Positions 1 through 9,089 of a stretch of 64,000 nt of DNA are shown here, in pieces. Origin of the DNA: JAPOUP01 sp026708635 (GTDB lineage Bacteria; Pseudomonadota; Alphaproteobacteria; Rhodobacterales; Rhodobacteraceae); assembly GCA_965200115.1 (NCBI GenBank), contig OZ241336.1, forward strand, positions 1,116,001-1,180,000. The letters run 5' to 3'. How positions within the stretch are numbered: the first letter of the stretch is position 1; every line of letters starts with the position of its first letter. Made by a program: the position numbers and the translations under genes. The notes under the pieces were generated by a model. The model saw only the letters and a list, made by a program, of their open reading frames with translations, was not told the origin of the DNA and did no database searches.

Positions 1-911
1 AGACCCGTGAACCCCATTGACAGGGACAGAAACGCAGCGCCCGCGAGAATCAACGCTATCATCGCCGATGTGCGCGTCGCGCCCATCAACGATTCGGAGA
101 AGGTCTTCCAGTTCAGCGATCCCTGGGACGCGGCGAGAATCAATCCACCGATCACTCCGAAGGCCGCCGCCTCGGTTGCGGTGGCGTAACCGAGATACAT
201 AGAGCCGATCACCACCAGGATCAGCACGATCACCGGAAGCAGGAAACGCGAGTTGGCGAGGCGTTCGCTGAAACGCATCGGCGATTCGGGATGGGGATTC
301 CAGTTCGGGGATATCCGGCTTGTAATGGCCACATACGCCATGAACATCGCCGCCAGAACAAGGCCCGGAAGGATGCCCGCGAAGAACAGTTTCGATATCG
401 ACTCATTGATGGTCACGCCGTAGACGATCAGCGTAAGCGATGGCGGTATCATCAGTCCGAGCGTCGCGGCGCCGGCGAGCGTACCGATGACCATGCTCTC
501 CGGATATTCCCGTTTCCGGAGTTCCGGAATCGACATCTTGCCGACCGTGGTCAGCGTCGCCGCGCTGGAGCCGGAGACGGCGGCGAAGACGGTGCATCCG
601 ACTATGTTGGTATGCACCAGACCGCCCGGCAACCCGGCCATCCAGGGCGAAAGGCCCCTGAACATATCCTCCGAAAGCCTCGTGCGGTAGAGGATCTCAC
701 CCATCCAGATGAACAGCGGCAGCGCGGTCAGGGTCCACGACGACGAGGCCGACCAGACCGTCGTCAGCATCACGTCACCGACAGGGCGGTTCGTGAACAG
801 CTCCATGCCGACCCATGCGACACCCATCAGCGCTAGACCTACCCAGACACCGGTCCCCAGAAGCAGGAAGAGAACGAACAGGAAGAGGAAAATTATCGAG
901 AAATCTTCCAT
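1..911 (-). CDS. TRAP transporter large permease (DctM type), 3' end beyond window
   Basis: This is the large membrane subunit (DctM/YgiK family) of a tripartite ATP-independent periplasmic transporter, the ion-coupled channel part of the system. The reading frame starts at the ATG at 911-909 and stays open to the window edge, giving about 303 of the usual 430 residues. The translation begins MEDFSIIFLFLF, has many hydrophobic segments, and shows DctM landmarks such as LPLFIWMGEILYR, a small-residue stretch AAVSGSSAAT and LMIPPSLTLIVYG. It starts 5 bases after the DctQ stop, so the two are cotranscribed. Together with the binding protein and two enzymes it forms a catabolic operon. Only the C-terminus is missing. 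Confidence 0.93.
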   Translation of the reverse strand, partial: MEDFSIIFLFLFVLFLLLGTGVWVGLALMGVAWVGMELFTNRPVGDVMLTTVWSASSSWTLTALPLFIWMGEILYRTRLSEDMFRGLSPWMAGLPGGLVHTNIVGCTVFAAVSGSSAATLTTVGKMSIPELRKREYPESMVIGTLAGAATLGLMIPPSLTLIVYGVTINESISKLFFAGILPGLVLAAMFMAYVAITSRISPNWNPHPESPMRFSERLANSRFLLPVIVLILVVIGSMYLGYATATEAAAFGVIGGLILAASQGSLNWKTFSESLMGATRTSAMIALILAGAAFLSLSMGFTG

Positions 912-916
912 CAAGG

Positions 917-1453
917 CTACTCCCCGAAACCCCGGTCAACCAGGTCACGCCTGATCCGGTGCCTGCCGGTGACGATCAGGTGGATCAGGTGATCGGTCAG
1001 GGCCACGGCGAGGAGCACGGCCCCGACCAGCATCAACGACTGGGGAATCCATAGCGCGGTCCTGTCTTGACCTTGACTTATTTCATTGATTTTCCATGAG
1101 AAATAAACGAATTTCTGTGCATAGTAGACGAAATACCACGCCACCGCCGAGCCGATGGCGAAACACCATGTCTCGATCGCGCGGCGAATGCCCGTCCCCA
1201 CCGCGTTCAGGAGAATCGAAACGCGGATATGGTTGCCGCGGTTCAGCGCGTTGGCGAAGGCAAGGAAGGACGCGGCGGCCATGCAGTAGCCCGCGTAGTC
1301 GGGCGCTCCGGGGAAAACCTCTCCCGTCCAGCGCGCCAGCATCTGCAGTACAATGAGAGTCAGGATCGCGACCAGACACATCGCCGCGAGCACGCCCGCG
1401 ACGACATACAGGAAGTCCAGACAGGAACGAAGCGCTCTGAGCGGCCGGGGCAT
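917..1453 (-). CDS. TRAP transporter small permease (DctQ type)
   Basis: The product is the small membrane subunit that links the periplasmic binding protein to DctM. It has 178 residues, normal for the family, with hydrophobic segments near residues 10-35, 50-70, 90-115 and 135-160. The internal pattern 'FANALNRGNHIRVSILLN' is the usual DctQ signature around the third helix. It lies between the binding-protein gene, with a stem-loop in the gap, and dctM. All three read leftward. Substrate specificity cannot be read from this subunit. Confidence 0.92.
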   Translation of the reverse strand: MPRPLRALRSCLDFLYVVAGVLAAMCLVAILTLIVLQMLARWTGEVFPGAPDYAGYCMAAASFLAFANALNRGNHIRVSILLNAVGTGIRRAIETWCFAIGSAVAWYFVYYAQKFVYFSWKINEISQGQDRTALWIPQSLMLVGAVLLAVALTDHLIHLIVTGRHRIRRDLVDRGFGE

Positions 1454-1480
1454 GGCTGCCTCCCCGAATAAGCGGCTTTG

Positions 1481-1506
1481 ACCGCCCCGGACGGAACCGG
1501 GGCGGT
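1481..1506 (-). terminator. stem-loop between TRAP binding protein and permease genes
   Basis: A perfect 10-bp GC-rich stem (ACCGCCCCGG pairing with CCGGGGCGGT) has a 6-base loop and lies 28 bases upstream of dctQ. There is no long U run on the transcribed side, so it may be an attenuator or mRNA-stabilising hairpin that raises binding-protein over permease output, rather than a full terminator. Confidence 0.6.
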
Positions 1507-1556
1507 GATGTCATTGTTGCGACACAGACCCCATCAGGAACCGTTCCAGCCCCGTT

Positions 1557-2534
1557 TCACTGCATCGCCTTGAACGCGTCGACTATGGCCTGGCCATCGG
1601 GGCCCGCGGCTTCCAGCCACTCGGCCGTCATGACCTCGCCTATCCGCTTCAGTTCCTCCGTCATGGTCGGATTGGCCCGCTCGACGGTCATCCCGCCGTC
1701 CCGCAGTCCCTGAAGGGTGAAGCCGGTGTATTCCTTGGAGCGCCAGTTGCCCGCGTATTCGGCAAGACCGGCGCAGCCCTGGATCACGTTTTTGTTGGCG
1801 TCGGACACGCTGGCCCAGGCGTCCGAGTTGACCATAACGTAGTTACGCGGCAGCCAGGCGTCGACTTCATAGAAGTAATTTAGGGACTCCCATACCTTGC
1901 GATCATAGCCTGTCGATCCTGACGACACCATGGCGTCGGCCACCCCGGTCGCGAAAGCCTGGCTGATCTCGGCGGCCTCGATGGTCACGGGCAGCATTCC
2001 GGTGAGTTCGGCAAGCCTTGACGTGGCGTTATTGTAGGAACGGAACTTGATGCCTTCCATATCGGCGACCGATTTGACCTCATCGCGGAAGTACAGCCCC
2101 TGTGGAGGCCAGGGCACCGAGTAGAGCAGCGTCAGGTTCTGGCCAGCCAGCAGTTTATCAAGCGAAGGCCTGGCGACCTGCCAGAGTTTTTCGGCGTCGT
2201 CGAATGACGTCGCGAGAAACGGCACGGAATCCAGTCCGAACAGGGCGTTCTCGTTCTGGTGTCCGGAGAGAAGCCGTTCACCGATCGGAACCTGTCCGGT
2301 CTGGATCGCGCGCTTGATCTGGGCCCCCGGAAACAGGGAGCCGGAAGGATGCGTCACTATCTCGATGTCACCGCCGGTACCGGTAGTTACGCATTTCGCG
2401 AACTCCGCGCCGGTCACCGAGTGGAAGTTAGACCCGGAATAGGCCATCGGCATATCCCATTTCTCGCCGGCCTGCGCTGTCGCGGCGACCGCCGTAATCG
2501 ACGCGGTAGCGATGATTTTCGCCAGATTGCTCAT
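1557..2534 (-). CDS. TRAP transporter solute-binding protein (DctP family)
   Basis: This periplasmic receptor delivers substrate to the adjacent TRAP permease. The chosen start is the ATG at 2534, giving MSNLAKIIATASITAVAATA, a Sec signal peptide ending near AQAGE. It is preceded by a good Shine-Dalgarno sequence (GAGAGGAG) 6-8 bases upstream. A longer reading from 2621 lacks these properties. The mature protein of about 300 residues has DctP features: the segment 'GIKFRSYNN', where the family Arg contacts the substrate carboxylate, and the linking region 'QAFATGVADAMVSSG'. The gene sits between the DadA-like oxidoreductase and dctQ, so its ligand is probably the substrate of the enzymes encoded upstream, likely an amino- or hydroxy-acid (inference). 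Confidence 0.93.
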   Translation of the reverse strand: MSNLAKIIATASITAVAATAQAGEKWDMPMAYSGSNFHSVTGAEFAKCVTTGTGGDIEIVTHPSGSLFPGAQIKRAIQTGQVPIGERLLSGHQNENALFGLDSVPFLATSFDDAEKLWQVARPSLDKLLAGQNLTLLYSVPWPPQGLYFRDEVKSVADMEGIKFRSYNNATSRLAELTGMLPVTIEAAEISQAFATGVADAMVSSGSTGYDRKVWESLNYFYEVDAWLPRNYVMVNSDAWASVSDANKNVIQGCAGLAEYAGNWRSKEYTGFTLQGLRDGGMTVERANPTMTEELKRIGEVMTAEWLEAAGPDGQAIVDAFKAMQ

Positions 2535-2571
2535 GATTTCTCCTCTCGCATTTTTGCTGCGCGGGCCGGAA

Positions 2572-3825
2572 TCACCCGAACCGCTTCGTGAAGCGTGCAG
2601 CAGAATAGGGGGTGAGGTCAATGTTCGGGGTTCTGCCGGAAATCATTTGTGCGAGCAGCCGTCCGGTTTTCGCTCCTCCGGTCAATCCGATATGATGGTG
2701 GCCGAAGCCCGCGAACGCGCCCTTTATTCCGGGAATCTCCCCTATCACCGGAATCGAATCGGTGAGTGCCGGGCGGTGGCCCATCCATTCCGTCCTCTCC
2801 GACCAGCGGAATCCGGGAATTGCGGCGGCGATGCCGCGCTCGAGGAGGCCGAGCGGCTCGGGGGATGGGGGGGCGTCGAGACCTCCGAACTCGACGGTTC
2901 CCGCGGCGCGCAGACGTCCTTCCATCGGCGTGATGACGAATTTGCCGTCCGCGATCATCACCGGGGATCTCGGGGTCACCGACGGCGACCAGAAATCAAT
3001 GTGGTAACCCCGCTCCGATTCGATTGGAATCTTCATGCCGAGCTGCCTGCCGAGCGGCGCCGACCAGGCGCCGGTGGCGAGCACCATGGAGTCGCATGGG
3101 ATGGTCTGGCCGTCCGCCCTGACGCCGGTCACCGCGCCATCCGCGAGCGAAACGGCCTCCACCTGGGCTTTCAGTATGCGCGCGCCTCCGGCCTCCGCCT
3201 CGGCGGCGAGATCCTTCACGTATCGCGCCGGGTCGGAAATCCGTCCGTGATTTTCCAGACGGACGGCGAATTTCAGACGCCGGGAGAATGAAGGGTCGTA
3301 GGCGTGCAGATCCTCGCCTTCCAGTTCCTCCCATTCGAAACCGGCGTCGCGCCGGATCGACCAGCCGAAAGCGTCGCGCTCGAAATGGGCGCGGCTTTCA
3401 TAGATGAACAGATAGTCGGAAGGAACGATCCAGCGCTCGGCCCGGGTGCCGTCCGCCAGCGCCCGGTGGTCAGCGAGGCTGTCCCTGACGATCGGAAGCA
3501 GAGCGGCGGCGATCCGGCGCACGTCCCTCTCGTTCGCATGGCTGAGATATCCCGACAGCCAGGGAACCATCCGCGGCAGGTAAGCCCATCTGAGGAAAAG
3601 CGGCTGATCGGGGCTCATCAGCATCCGCGGGGCCCTGCGGATCAGTCCCGGTACGGTGACGGGCACGATGGAGCAGCCGGCCAGCACGCCGCCGTTGCCG
3701 AAACTCGCTCCCTCGCCGGGTCCCGATCGGTCGATAAGGGTTACGCTGTGACCGTCGCGGACCAGCCACAGCGCCGTGGAGACCCCGACGATTCCAGACC
3801 CGATGACCGCGACGGACACCGTCAT
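2572..3825 (-). CDS. FAD-dependent amino acid dehydrogenase/oxidase, DadA-like
   Basis: A DAO-superfamily flavoenzyme of 417 residues resembling D-amino acid dehydrogenase (DadA), which oxidises amino acids to oxo/imino acids and passes electrons to the respiratory chain. The N-terminal FAD motif is GSGIVGVSTA followed by the acidic VTLIDR. 'GASFGNGGVLAG' is the typical DadA second FAD-contact region, and the C-terminal 'GFGHHHIGLTGG' closes the cofactor site. The ATG at 3825 overlaps the upstream TGA as ATGA, supporting this start over a GTG at 3831. It lies between the enolase-superfamily gene and the TRAP binding protein, so it probably acts in the same pathway. The exact substrate cannot be stated. 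Confidence 0.88.
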   Translation of the reverse strand: MTVSVAVIGSGIVGVSTALWLVRDGHSVTLIDRSGPGEGASFGNGGVLAGCSIVPVTVPGLIRRAPRMLMSPDQPLFLRWAYLPRMVPWLSGYLSHANERDVRRIAAALLPIVRDSLADHRALADGTRAERWIVPSDYLFIYESRAHFERDAFGWSIRRDAGFEWEELEGEDLHAYDPSFSRRLKFAVRLENHGRISDPARYVKDLAAEAEAGGARILKAQVEAVSLADGAVTGVRADGQTIPCDSMVLATGAWSAPLGRQLGMKIPIESERGYHIDFWSPSVTPRSPVMIADGKFVITPMEGRLRAAGTVEFGGLDAPPSPEPLGLLERGIAAAIPGFRWSERTEWMGHRPALTDSIPVIGEIPGIKGAFAGFGHHHIGLTGGAKTGRLLAQMISGRTPNIDLTPYSAARFTKRFG

Positions 3826-4955
3826 GCGCACCCCGCATAATGTCTGATTTTGTCGGGATCAGGCCGAATTCCGAGCCCGGGCCCTTCCGGAACGATAACC
3901 TTTCCACCCATGATCGGGAAAGGTTCCTCGAGAATGTCCTCCGCGAGATGGTAGCGCGCATGGTAGAATTCGCATCCCAGGGAGATCTCCGGCGTCGCCG
4001 TGAGCGTATGGACGCCGGCAAGATGTCCGAGGCCCGACTCGAACATATCGCCGCCGTAGGCGCACATCCCGGCGGCGGCGGCCATGCGGGCCACCGTCTG
4101 GGCGCGCGTGGGCCCTCCCGACTTCATGACCTTTACCGAAACACCGTCGCAGATTCCCTCCGTAACCGCGCGGATCATATCCTCGGGGCCGAAGACGCTT
4201 TCGTCGGCCAGTAGCGGCACGTCGATGGCGGCGCGGATATCCGCCATGAGGCGGAACCGATCCGCCCGAACCGGCTGTTCGATGAAGGCGGGGGCGAATT
4301 CGGCGACGCTCCGGGTACGGCCTATCGCCTCGAATGGCTCGAGTCCCTGATTGAAATCCACACGGACCTCGAATTCCGGAAAATCCGAAGCGATCCGTTC
4401 CAGCCGCCGGACGTCGAAGGCATGATCGGCGAACCCCGTCTTGAGTTTTATTATGCGGACGCCGTCGTCACGGAGGCGCCGCATCAGATCGAGATCCGCT
4501 TCGAAGTCGGGATTGGCGATGCTGACTGAAAGCGGTACCGACTTATGCGCCCCACCGCCGAGCAGGGTGTAAACCGGAACTCCGGCGATTCGCCCCTGCA
4601 GATCGAGGAGCGCCGACTCCAGCGCCGACTTGGCTTCGGTGCAGTGGGCGACCGTTCGCCGCGCTTCGGCCATGATGGCCGCCGAGTCACAGACCCTCCG
4701 CCCAATCGTGATTGGCTTCAGATAGCGGTGGAGGGCGGCGTAGCTCGCCTCGGGAGTTCCGGTGAAGACCGACCAGGGCGAGGCCTCGCCCCATCCTTCG
4801 GCGCCGCTTTCGGCGGTGAGGCGCAGGGCTACGGTCTCGATGGCGCTCTCGACCGAGCCGATGCCATGGTCCCGACGGGAAACCACCGGCAGTGTCAGGT
4901 GCCAAAGGTCAAATCCGGTTATCGTCTGGGCGAGGTCGGAAGTTATCTGTTCCAT
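3822..4955 (-). CDS. enolase-superfamily (mandelate racemase/muconate lactonizing) enzyme
   Basis: The protein has 377 residues and the capping plus barrel layout of the muconate-cycloisomerase subgroup. Visible active-site landmarks are KLKTG near residue 172 (first catalytic Lys), RVDFN near 199, IEQP near 225 and ADES near 250 (the three metal-binding acids), and VKVMKSGG near 275 (second Lys). All expected catalytic groups appear present, so it should abstract an alpha proton from a carboxylate substrate. The neighbouring TRAP importer and DadA-like enzyme fit an amino-acid or proline-derivative route. Dehydration of cis-3-hydroxyproline is one known activity in such clusters, but this is a guess. 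The gene is probably the first of the leftward operon, and no in-frame start exists upstream before a stop. Confidence 0.9.
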   Translation of the reverse strand: MEQITSDLAQTITGFDLWHLTLPVVSRRDHGIGSVESAIETVALRLTAESGAEGWGEASPWSVFTGTPEASYAALHRYLKPITIGRRVCDSAAIMAEARRTVAHCTEAKSALESALLDLQGRIAGVPVYTLLGGGAHKSVPLSVSIANPDFEADLDLMRRLRDDGVRIIKLKTGFADHAFDVRRLERIASDFPEFEVRVDFNQGLEPFEAIGRTRSVAEFAPAFIEQPVRADRFRLMADIRAAIDVPLLADESVFGPEDMIRAVTEGICDGVSVKVMKSGGPTRAQTVARMAAAAGMCAYGGDMFESGLGHLAGVHTLTATPEISLGCEFYHARYHLAEDILEEPFPIMGGKVIVPEGPGLGIRPDPDKIRHYAGCA

Positions 4956-5274
4956 CGGTTACGATCATTATATCCTCCCGCATCCTTCCCGCATGGATAT
5001 CGGATTTCAAGCCGTCTTCGAGCGAAAGCCGCGGCCGGCCCGGGAAGCAGTTCCCGCCCGAAGCCTCTCCGGCGGGAGGCGCGCTTTCCGGTTCCATACC
5101 CACCCGACCTTTCCACGACCGCATTCCCGGGCCATCGCCGCCTCTCAGAACATACGGGAGTGGCTGGCGTATTCCGATATACCGTTCCCCATAGTTGCGC
5201 CGCGGCGCGGCCGGTGCTAGCGGGAAAGCGGTTCGGGTCGCCCCGACCCTTTCGAGGCATTGAGGGAGACAGTA
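4956..5274. other. divergent intergenic region
   Basis: This region of about 320 bases separates the leftward TRAP/enolase operon from the rightward SDR gene and should hold both promoters. A GGGAGGA motif on the minus strand lies about 18 bases before the enolase-superfamily start. No convincing operator palindrome, RNA gene or coding frame was found by eye. Confidence 0.5.
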
Positions 5275-6039
5275 TTGGATCTGAATGGGTGCCACGCTTT
5301 GGTGACGGGCGCGGGAAGTGGCCTCGGGGCGGCGACAGCGATGTGTTTCGCGTCCGCCGGAGCGCATGTGTCGGTTCTGGATCTCTCCCGTTCGAGGGCG
5401 GAGGAGGTCGCCGCCGCATGCGGGGGAACCGCGGTGGTCGCGGATGTGGCGGATGGGGCCGCGGTCGCGCAAGCCTTCGCCGAGGCGGAACGGAACCGAG
5501 GCGCTCCCCGGGTAGTGGTGAACTGCGCCGGTATCGCGGCGGCCGCCAGAATCGTGGGTCGCGGAGGTGCTCTGTCGCTCGAGGTCTTCGAACGCACTTT
5601 GCGCGTCAATCTAGTCGGGACATACGCGGTGCTGGGTTGCGCCGCCCGCGCGATGATGGATCTGGAACCATGCGGTTCGTCCGTAGAGCGCGGAGTGATC
5701 ATCAACACCGCCTCGGTGGCGGCGGAGGATGGCCAGCTCGGCCAGGCGGCTTACGCGGCTTCCAAGGGTGCGATCGCTTCCATATGCCTTCCGGCCGCGC
5801 GTGAGTTCGCGAAGTTCGGAATTCGTGTCGTCACGATTTCTCCCGGACTTTTCCAGACCCCCATGATGGAGGAACTTCCCGCTTCGGTCGCCAGCGCCAT
5901 CGCCGAGAGCGTGCCGTTCCCGCGGCGTCTTGGCGCACCTGAGGAATTCGCCCGCCTGGCCCGGGATATCGTCGGAAATCCCTACCTTAACGGAACGAAC
6001 ATCCGACTGGACGGCGCGGTGCGTCTGCCACCGAAGTGA
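5275..6039 (+). CDS. SDR-family NAD(P)-dependent dehydrogenase
   Basis: This short-chain dehydrogenase/reductase resembles the type II 3-hydroxyacyl-CoA dehydrogenase (HSD10) group. TGAGSGLG at about residues 11-18 is the nucleotide-binding motif, followed by the acidic VLDLS. NCAG near residue 84 and YAASKG near 158 are structural and catalytic motifs, and 'ISPGLFQTPMM' is the usual C-terminal loop. I chose the TTG at 5275 because AGGGAG lies 6 bases upstream and the resulting N-terminus, MDLNGCHALVTG, matches the family length (254 residues). A TTG at 5260 is an alternative. The gene is divergent from the enolase-superfamily/TRAP operon and may supply a dehydrogenase step, though that link is inferred from position only. 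Confidence 0.9.
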   Translation: MDLNGCHALVTGAGSGLGAATAMCFASAGAHVSVLDLSRSRAEEVAAACGGTAVVADVADGAAVAQAFAEAERNRGAPRVVVNCAGIAAAARIVGRGGALSLEVFERTLRVNLVGTYAVLGCAARAMMDLEPCGSSVERGVIINTASVAAEDGQLGQAAYAASKGAIASICLPAAREFAKFGIRVVTISPGLFQTPMMEELPASVASAIAESVPFPRRLGAPEEFARLARDIVGNPYLNGTNIRLDGAVRLPPK

Positions 6040-6324
6040 GGACGCGCCGACCGGAATTGGCTGACCGTCGCGGTGCGCCCCGGACTCCGGGCGGAGGCAA
6101 TGACGCGGTATCGCCGGCCGAGGGCAACGGGTTAAAGCCACGGATTCCGACAGGGACCGTTCCCAGAGAAAATCGCTCTCCGGCGAAACCGGAGCGACCG
6201 AACAGGAAATGATATCGCGCCGCTGCCATAAGACCGGAGGGGACGGGACGGATTCGTCTCGGGAGGGGACTCCGTGTTTTCGGAGGGGGATTGGAGCGTT
6301 GGATCACAAGACGGAGGCGAGACG

Positions 6325-7428
6325 ATGAGCTTCAATGAATTCGGTCATCTGTTTCGGGTGACGACCTGGGGCGAGAGCCATGGACCCGCGCTGGGCGCGA
6401 CGGTGGATGGGTGTCCGCCGCGGGTTCCGCTCGAGCCGGAGATGATCCAGCGTTGGCTGGATCGGCGGCGACCCGGCCAGAGCAGGTATACCACCCAGCG
6501 GCAGGAGCCCGATAGAGTGGAGATCATGTCAGGCGTCTTCGAAGGCCAGACCACTGGAACGCCTATCCAGCTTTTGATCAACAACATGGACCAGCGTTCC
6601 AAAGATTACTCGGAGATCGCGGGAAAATTCCGTCCGGGCCATGCCGATATAACCTACTGGCAGAAATACGGTATCCGGGACTATCGTGGAGGCGGCCGTT
6701 CCTCGGCGCGGGAAACCGCCGCGCGTGTCGCGGCCGGCGGTGTGGCGCGCGAGGTGATAGGGTCTTTGGTTCCCGGGGCCTCGATCACGGGTTACATGGT
6801 GCGGATGGGGCCGCACGCGATTGATCGGCGGCGGTTCGACCGGAGCGAGATCGAGCGCAATCCGTTCGGGACGCCGGACGCGGTCGCGGCGGATAGATGG
6901 TCCGACTACCTGGATGGACTTCGCAAGGCGGGCAATTCCACAGGCGCGGTCATCGAGATCGTCGGAAGCGGTTTTCCCGCCGGTCTTGGCGCGCCGATTT
7001 ACGCGAAGCTCGACGCGGAGCTCGCGGCGGCGATGATGTCGATAAACGCGGTGAAAGGCGTCGAGATAGGCGATGGCATGGCGGCGTCCGACCTCACCGG
7101 TGAGGACAACGCGGACGAGATTTCGATGGGTCCGGACGGACCCGTGTTCTCGTCAAACCACGCGGGCGGCATTCTCGGCGGCATCTCGACGGGTCAGGAC
7201 ATCGTTGTCCGGTTCGCGGTTAAGCCGACATCATCGATTCTCAGGCCGCGCGGGACGATCACGCGATCGGGCGATGAGACGGTTATCACGACCAAAGGGC
7301 GGCATGATCCATGCGTGGGGATTCGGGCCGTTCCCGTTGGGGAGGCGATGATGGCATGCGTCATGCTCGACCACTTACTGCTTTGCCGCGGGCAGATCGG
7401 TGAGATCGGTGCCGGCGGGATAGGCTGA
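6325..7428 (+). CDS. aroC: chorismate synthase
   Basis: This is the last enzyme of the shikimate pathway, converting 5-enolpyruvylshikimate-3-phosphate to chorismate with reduced FMN. The 367-residue product has the family signatures GESHGPALG near the N-terminus, RRPGQS and GGGRSSARETAARVA in the centre, and the C-terminal region 'GRHDPCVGIRAVPVGEAM'. The ATG at 6325 is preceded by GGAGGCGAG at about 8 bases and gives MSFNEFGHLFRV, the standard start; an upstream ATG at 6274 would add a non-conserved extension. It has the full expected length. The neighbours downstream are convergent and unrelated. Confidence 0.97.
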   Translation: MSFNEFGHLFRVTTWGESHGPALGATVDGCPPRVPLEPEMIQRWLDRRRPGQSRYTTQRQEPDRVEIMSGVFEGQTTGTPIQLLINNMDQRSKDYSEIAGKFRPGHADITYWQKYGIRDYRGGGRSSARETAARVAAGGVAREVIGSLVPGASITGYMVRMGPHAIDRRRFDRSEIERNPFGTPDAVAADRWSDYLDGLRKAGNSTGAVIEIVGSGFPAGLGAPIYAKLDAELAAAMMSINAVKGVEIGDGMAASDLTGEDNADEISMGPDGPVFSSNHAGGILGGISTGQDIVVRFAVKPTSSILRPRGTITRSGDETVITTKGRHDPCVGIRAVPVGEAMMACVMLDHLLLCRGQIGEIGAGGIG

Positions 7429-7456
7429 TCGTCTCGGATACCGCGGCGATAGCGTC

Positions 7457-7864
7457 TCAGGAGATCGCGGCGGATAAAGCCAGGTCCATGAGATCTCGAA
7501 TCACGGATTCGGACGTGGCCGCAACGACGCGTCCGAGTTCCATGTCGCCTTTCAATACGACGAGAGTCGAGCGGCGCGGAATCGCGAGCGAACGTGTCAG
7601 CGGAGCCTTTCGGTAGCGGTCCCAGTCGATGTCGACGAAAAGGATATGGCGGTCGTAGTCCGGGTTGCTGGAGCGGAGTGTATCGATCACGCGTTCCTGT
7701 ACGGCACACGTGGAACACCAGGAGGCCTTGAAATCCAGGAATAGGGTTTTTCCCGCGGCGAGCTCCCGGTCGACGAGCCCGGGAGCGTAACTGACCGTTT
7801 CGGATATCGCGGGTGTCGCCGCGATGGCCGCTACGGAAACCAGAAGAAAGTCACGGCGGTACAT
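7457..7864 (-). CDS. periplasmic thioredoxin-like protein
   Basis: The product has 135 residues, with a probable signal sequence (MYRRDFLLVSVAAIAATPA; the RR could also suggest Tat export) followed by a thioredoxin fold. The redox motif lies in 'DFKASWCSTCAVQ', a CxxC pair near residues 50-53, with a downstream cis-Pro region near 'IPRRSTLVVL'. This matches the C-terminal (gamma) domain of DsbD-type thiol reductases. It lies 15 bases downstream of a CcdA/DsbD-beta-like membrane gene in the same direction. The pair probably forms a two-protein version of DsbD moving electrons across the membrane to periplasmic thiols. The Shine-Dalgarno AAAGGA precedes the start. Confidence 0.88.
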   Translation of the reverse strand: MYRRDFLLVSVAAIAATPAISETVSYAPGLVDRELAAGKTLFLDFKASWCSTCAVQERVIDTLRSSNPDYDRHILFVDIDWDRYRKAPLTRSLAIPRRSTLVVLKGDMELGRVVAATSESVIRDLMDLALSAAIS

Positions 7865-7879
7865 TTCTGTATCCTTTCG

Positions 7880-8593
7880 TCAGAGTGAGACCGAGAGTTC
7901 GATCAACCAGGAAGGCAGAATTCTTACGGCATGGAACTCAAGCATGTGGTGGGCGCGCAGGAGGATTGCCGTGCCTACGGCTATAAACGCCAGGCCGAGA
8001 ATCGGACGGGCTCCCGCGGAGACGTGGCGCAGCCATGCCTGTCGCCGTTGGATCGCCGAGCGGGTACCGTAGCCAAATGCGACCATGATGGTGGAGACGC
8101 CAAGGGCGAAGGCAACCATGATCAGGCCGGAGTGCGCGATCCGCTCACCTTTGCTGGCAAGTGATATTGCGCCGCCAAGTGTGGGGCCGATGCATGGACT
8201 CCAGACCGCGCCCAGAAGGAGCCCGCCGATAAACGGGCTCGGGGCGCCGGAGCGGTCGAGCGCATCCAGCCGGGCGTTCGCGTGGTCGGATATGCCGGCG
8301 GTAACGGTTGCGAATCCGGAGGAGAGCCTCGGTGCCACCAAAACCAAGCCGAACACGATCATCAGGACCGATCCGGCGTCGGAAACGGTTTCCGGTGCCA
8401 GACCCATGGACTGGCCCAGCGCCGTCACGCCGAGACCGAGGGTCACGAATGACACACTCATTCCCGCGGCGAGAGCCAGAGGGCCATATTCGCCTGCCTG
8501 CAGGGAAGCGCCCAGCACGATTGGAAGGATCGGAAGCACGCAGGGATTGATCAATGTCAGGAGCCCGGCACCGTATGCGAATGCAAATTCCAT
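7880..8593 (-). CDS. ccdA: CcdA/DsbD transmembrane-domain thiol electron carrier
   Basis: A six-helix membrane protein of about 237 residues from the CcdA family, which transfers reducing equivalents from cytoplasmic thioredoxin to periplasmic proteins for cytochrome c maturation or disulfide reduction. The paired redox cysteines are in the mirror-image motifs 'NPCVLPILP' near the N-terminus and 'SPCIGPTLG' near residue 135. The ATG at 8593 gives the typical MEFAFAYGAGLLTLINPC; a GTG at 8605 is also possible. It is followed 15 bases later by a thioredoxin-like gene, the natural partner. Confidence 0.9.
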   Translation of the reverse strand: MEFAFAYGAGLLTLINPCVLPILPIVLGASLQAGEYGPLALAAGMSVSFVTLGLGVTALGQSMGLAPETVSDAGSVLMIVFGLVLVAPRLSSGFATVTAGISDHANARLDALDRSGAPSPFIGGLLLGAVWSPCIGPTLGGAISLASKGERIAHSGLIMVAFALGVSTIMVAFGYGTRSAIQRRQAWLRHVSAGARPILGLAFIAVGTAILLRAHHMLEFHAVRILPSWLIELSVSL

Positions 8594-9089
8594 GGCGGTT
8601 ATCACTTACCGAATCGTCGGGTGAGTTCGAGCGTGTTATCGCACCGCGAAATCAAATCGACGTCATTGAAACACCCGCCGGGAGGTTCACGCCTAGAGAG
8701 CGGGTCGGGCGAGTCGTGACCGGCAATGACGCGGCGATACGAAATGTCACAGGTGGCGATGCGGCGAGCGATCGAGCGGCGGCGCGTATTGCGTGCCCAG
8801 CGGCCGGGCAACCGCAACTTTGCTAAGTCGATGCCCAAGGGGATTACGGCGCCCGAACCGATACCCTTGAAAACTTCCTTTTCCGGGGACAGACTTGGAG
8901 TGGCTGCGGAAGCCCGAGACCGTCTGGTCCGACATTCGATTGCGGTCGCGGTGACCGGAATCCGTCTGAACGGGCGTGATCGGCGTCAGTATGACGGCCG
9001 CCCGGACAGTAGTGGTCGAGGGTCATATCCACCTTGGTGGAGAAGAGCCGCCAAAGGGCGGCTCCGTCCTGAGGCGGAAAATCTCGGGC
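8594..9089. other. intergenic region, mostly featureless
   Basis: About 500 bases lie between ccdA and the HU gene, both leftward. The right end contains the probable HU terminator, described separately. Short frames on both strands lack family resemblance and overlap one another, so I see no gene here. The left part presumably contains the ccdA promoter. Confidence 0.4.
9045..9064 (-). terminator. probable terminator of the HU gene
   Basis: An 8-bp stem (GAGCCGCC/GGCGGCTC) with a 4-base loop lies 26 bases downstream of the HU stop codon. On the minus strand it is followed by TTCTCC, a weak U-containing tail. Position and shape fit an intrinsic terminator. Confidence 0.65.
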
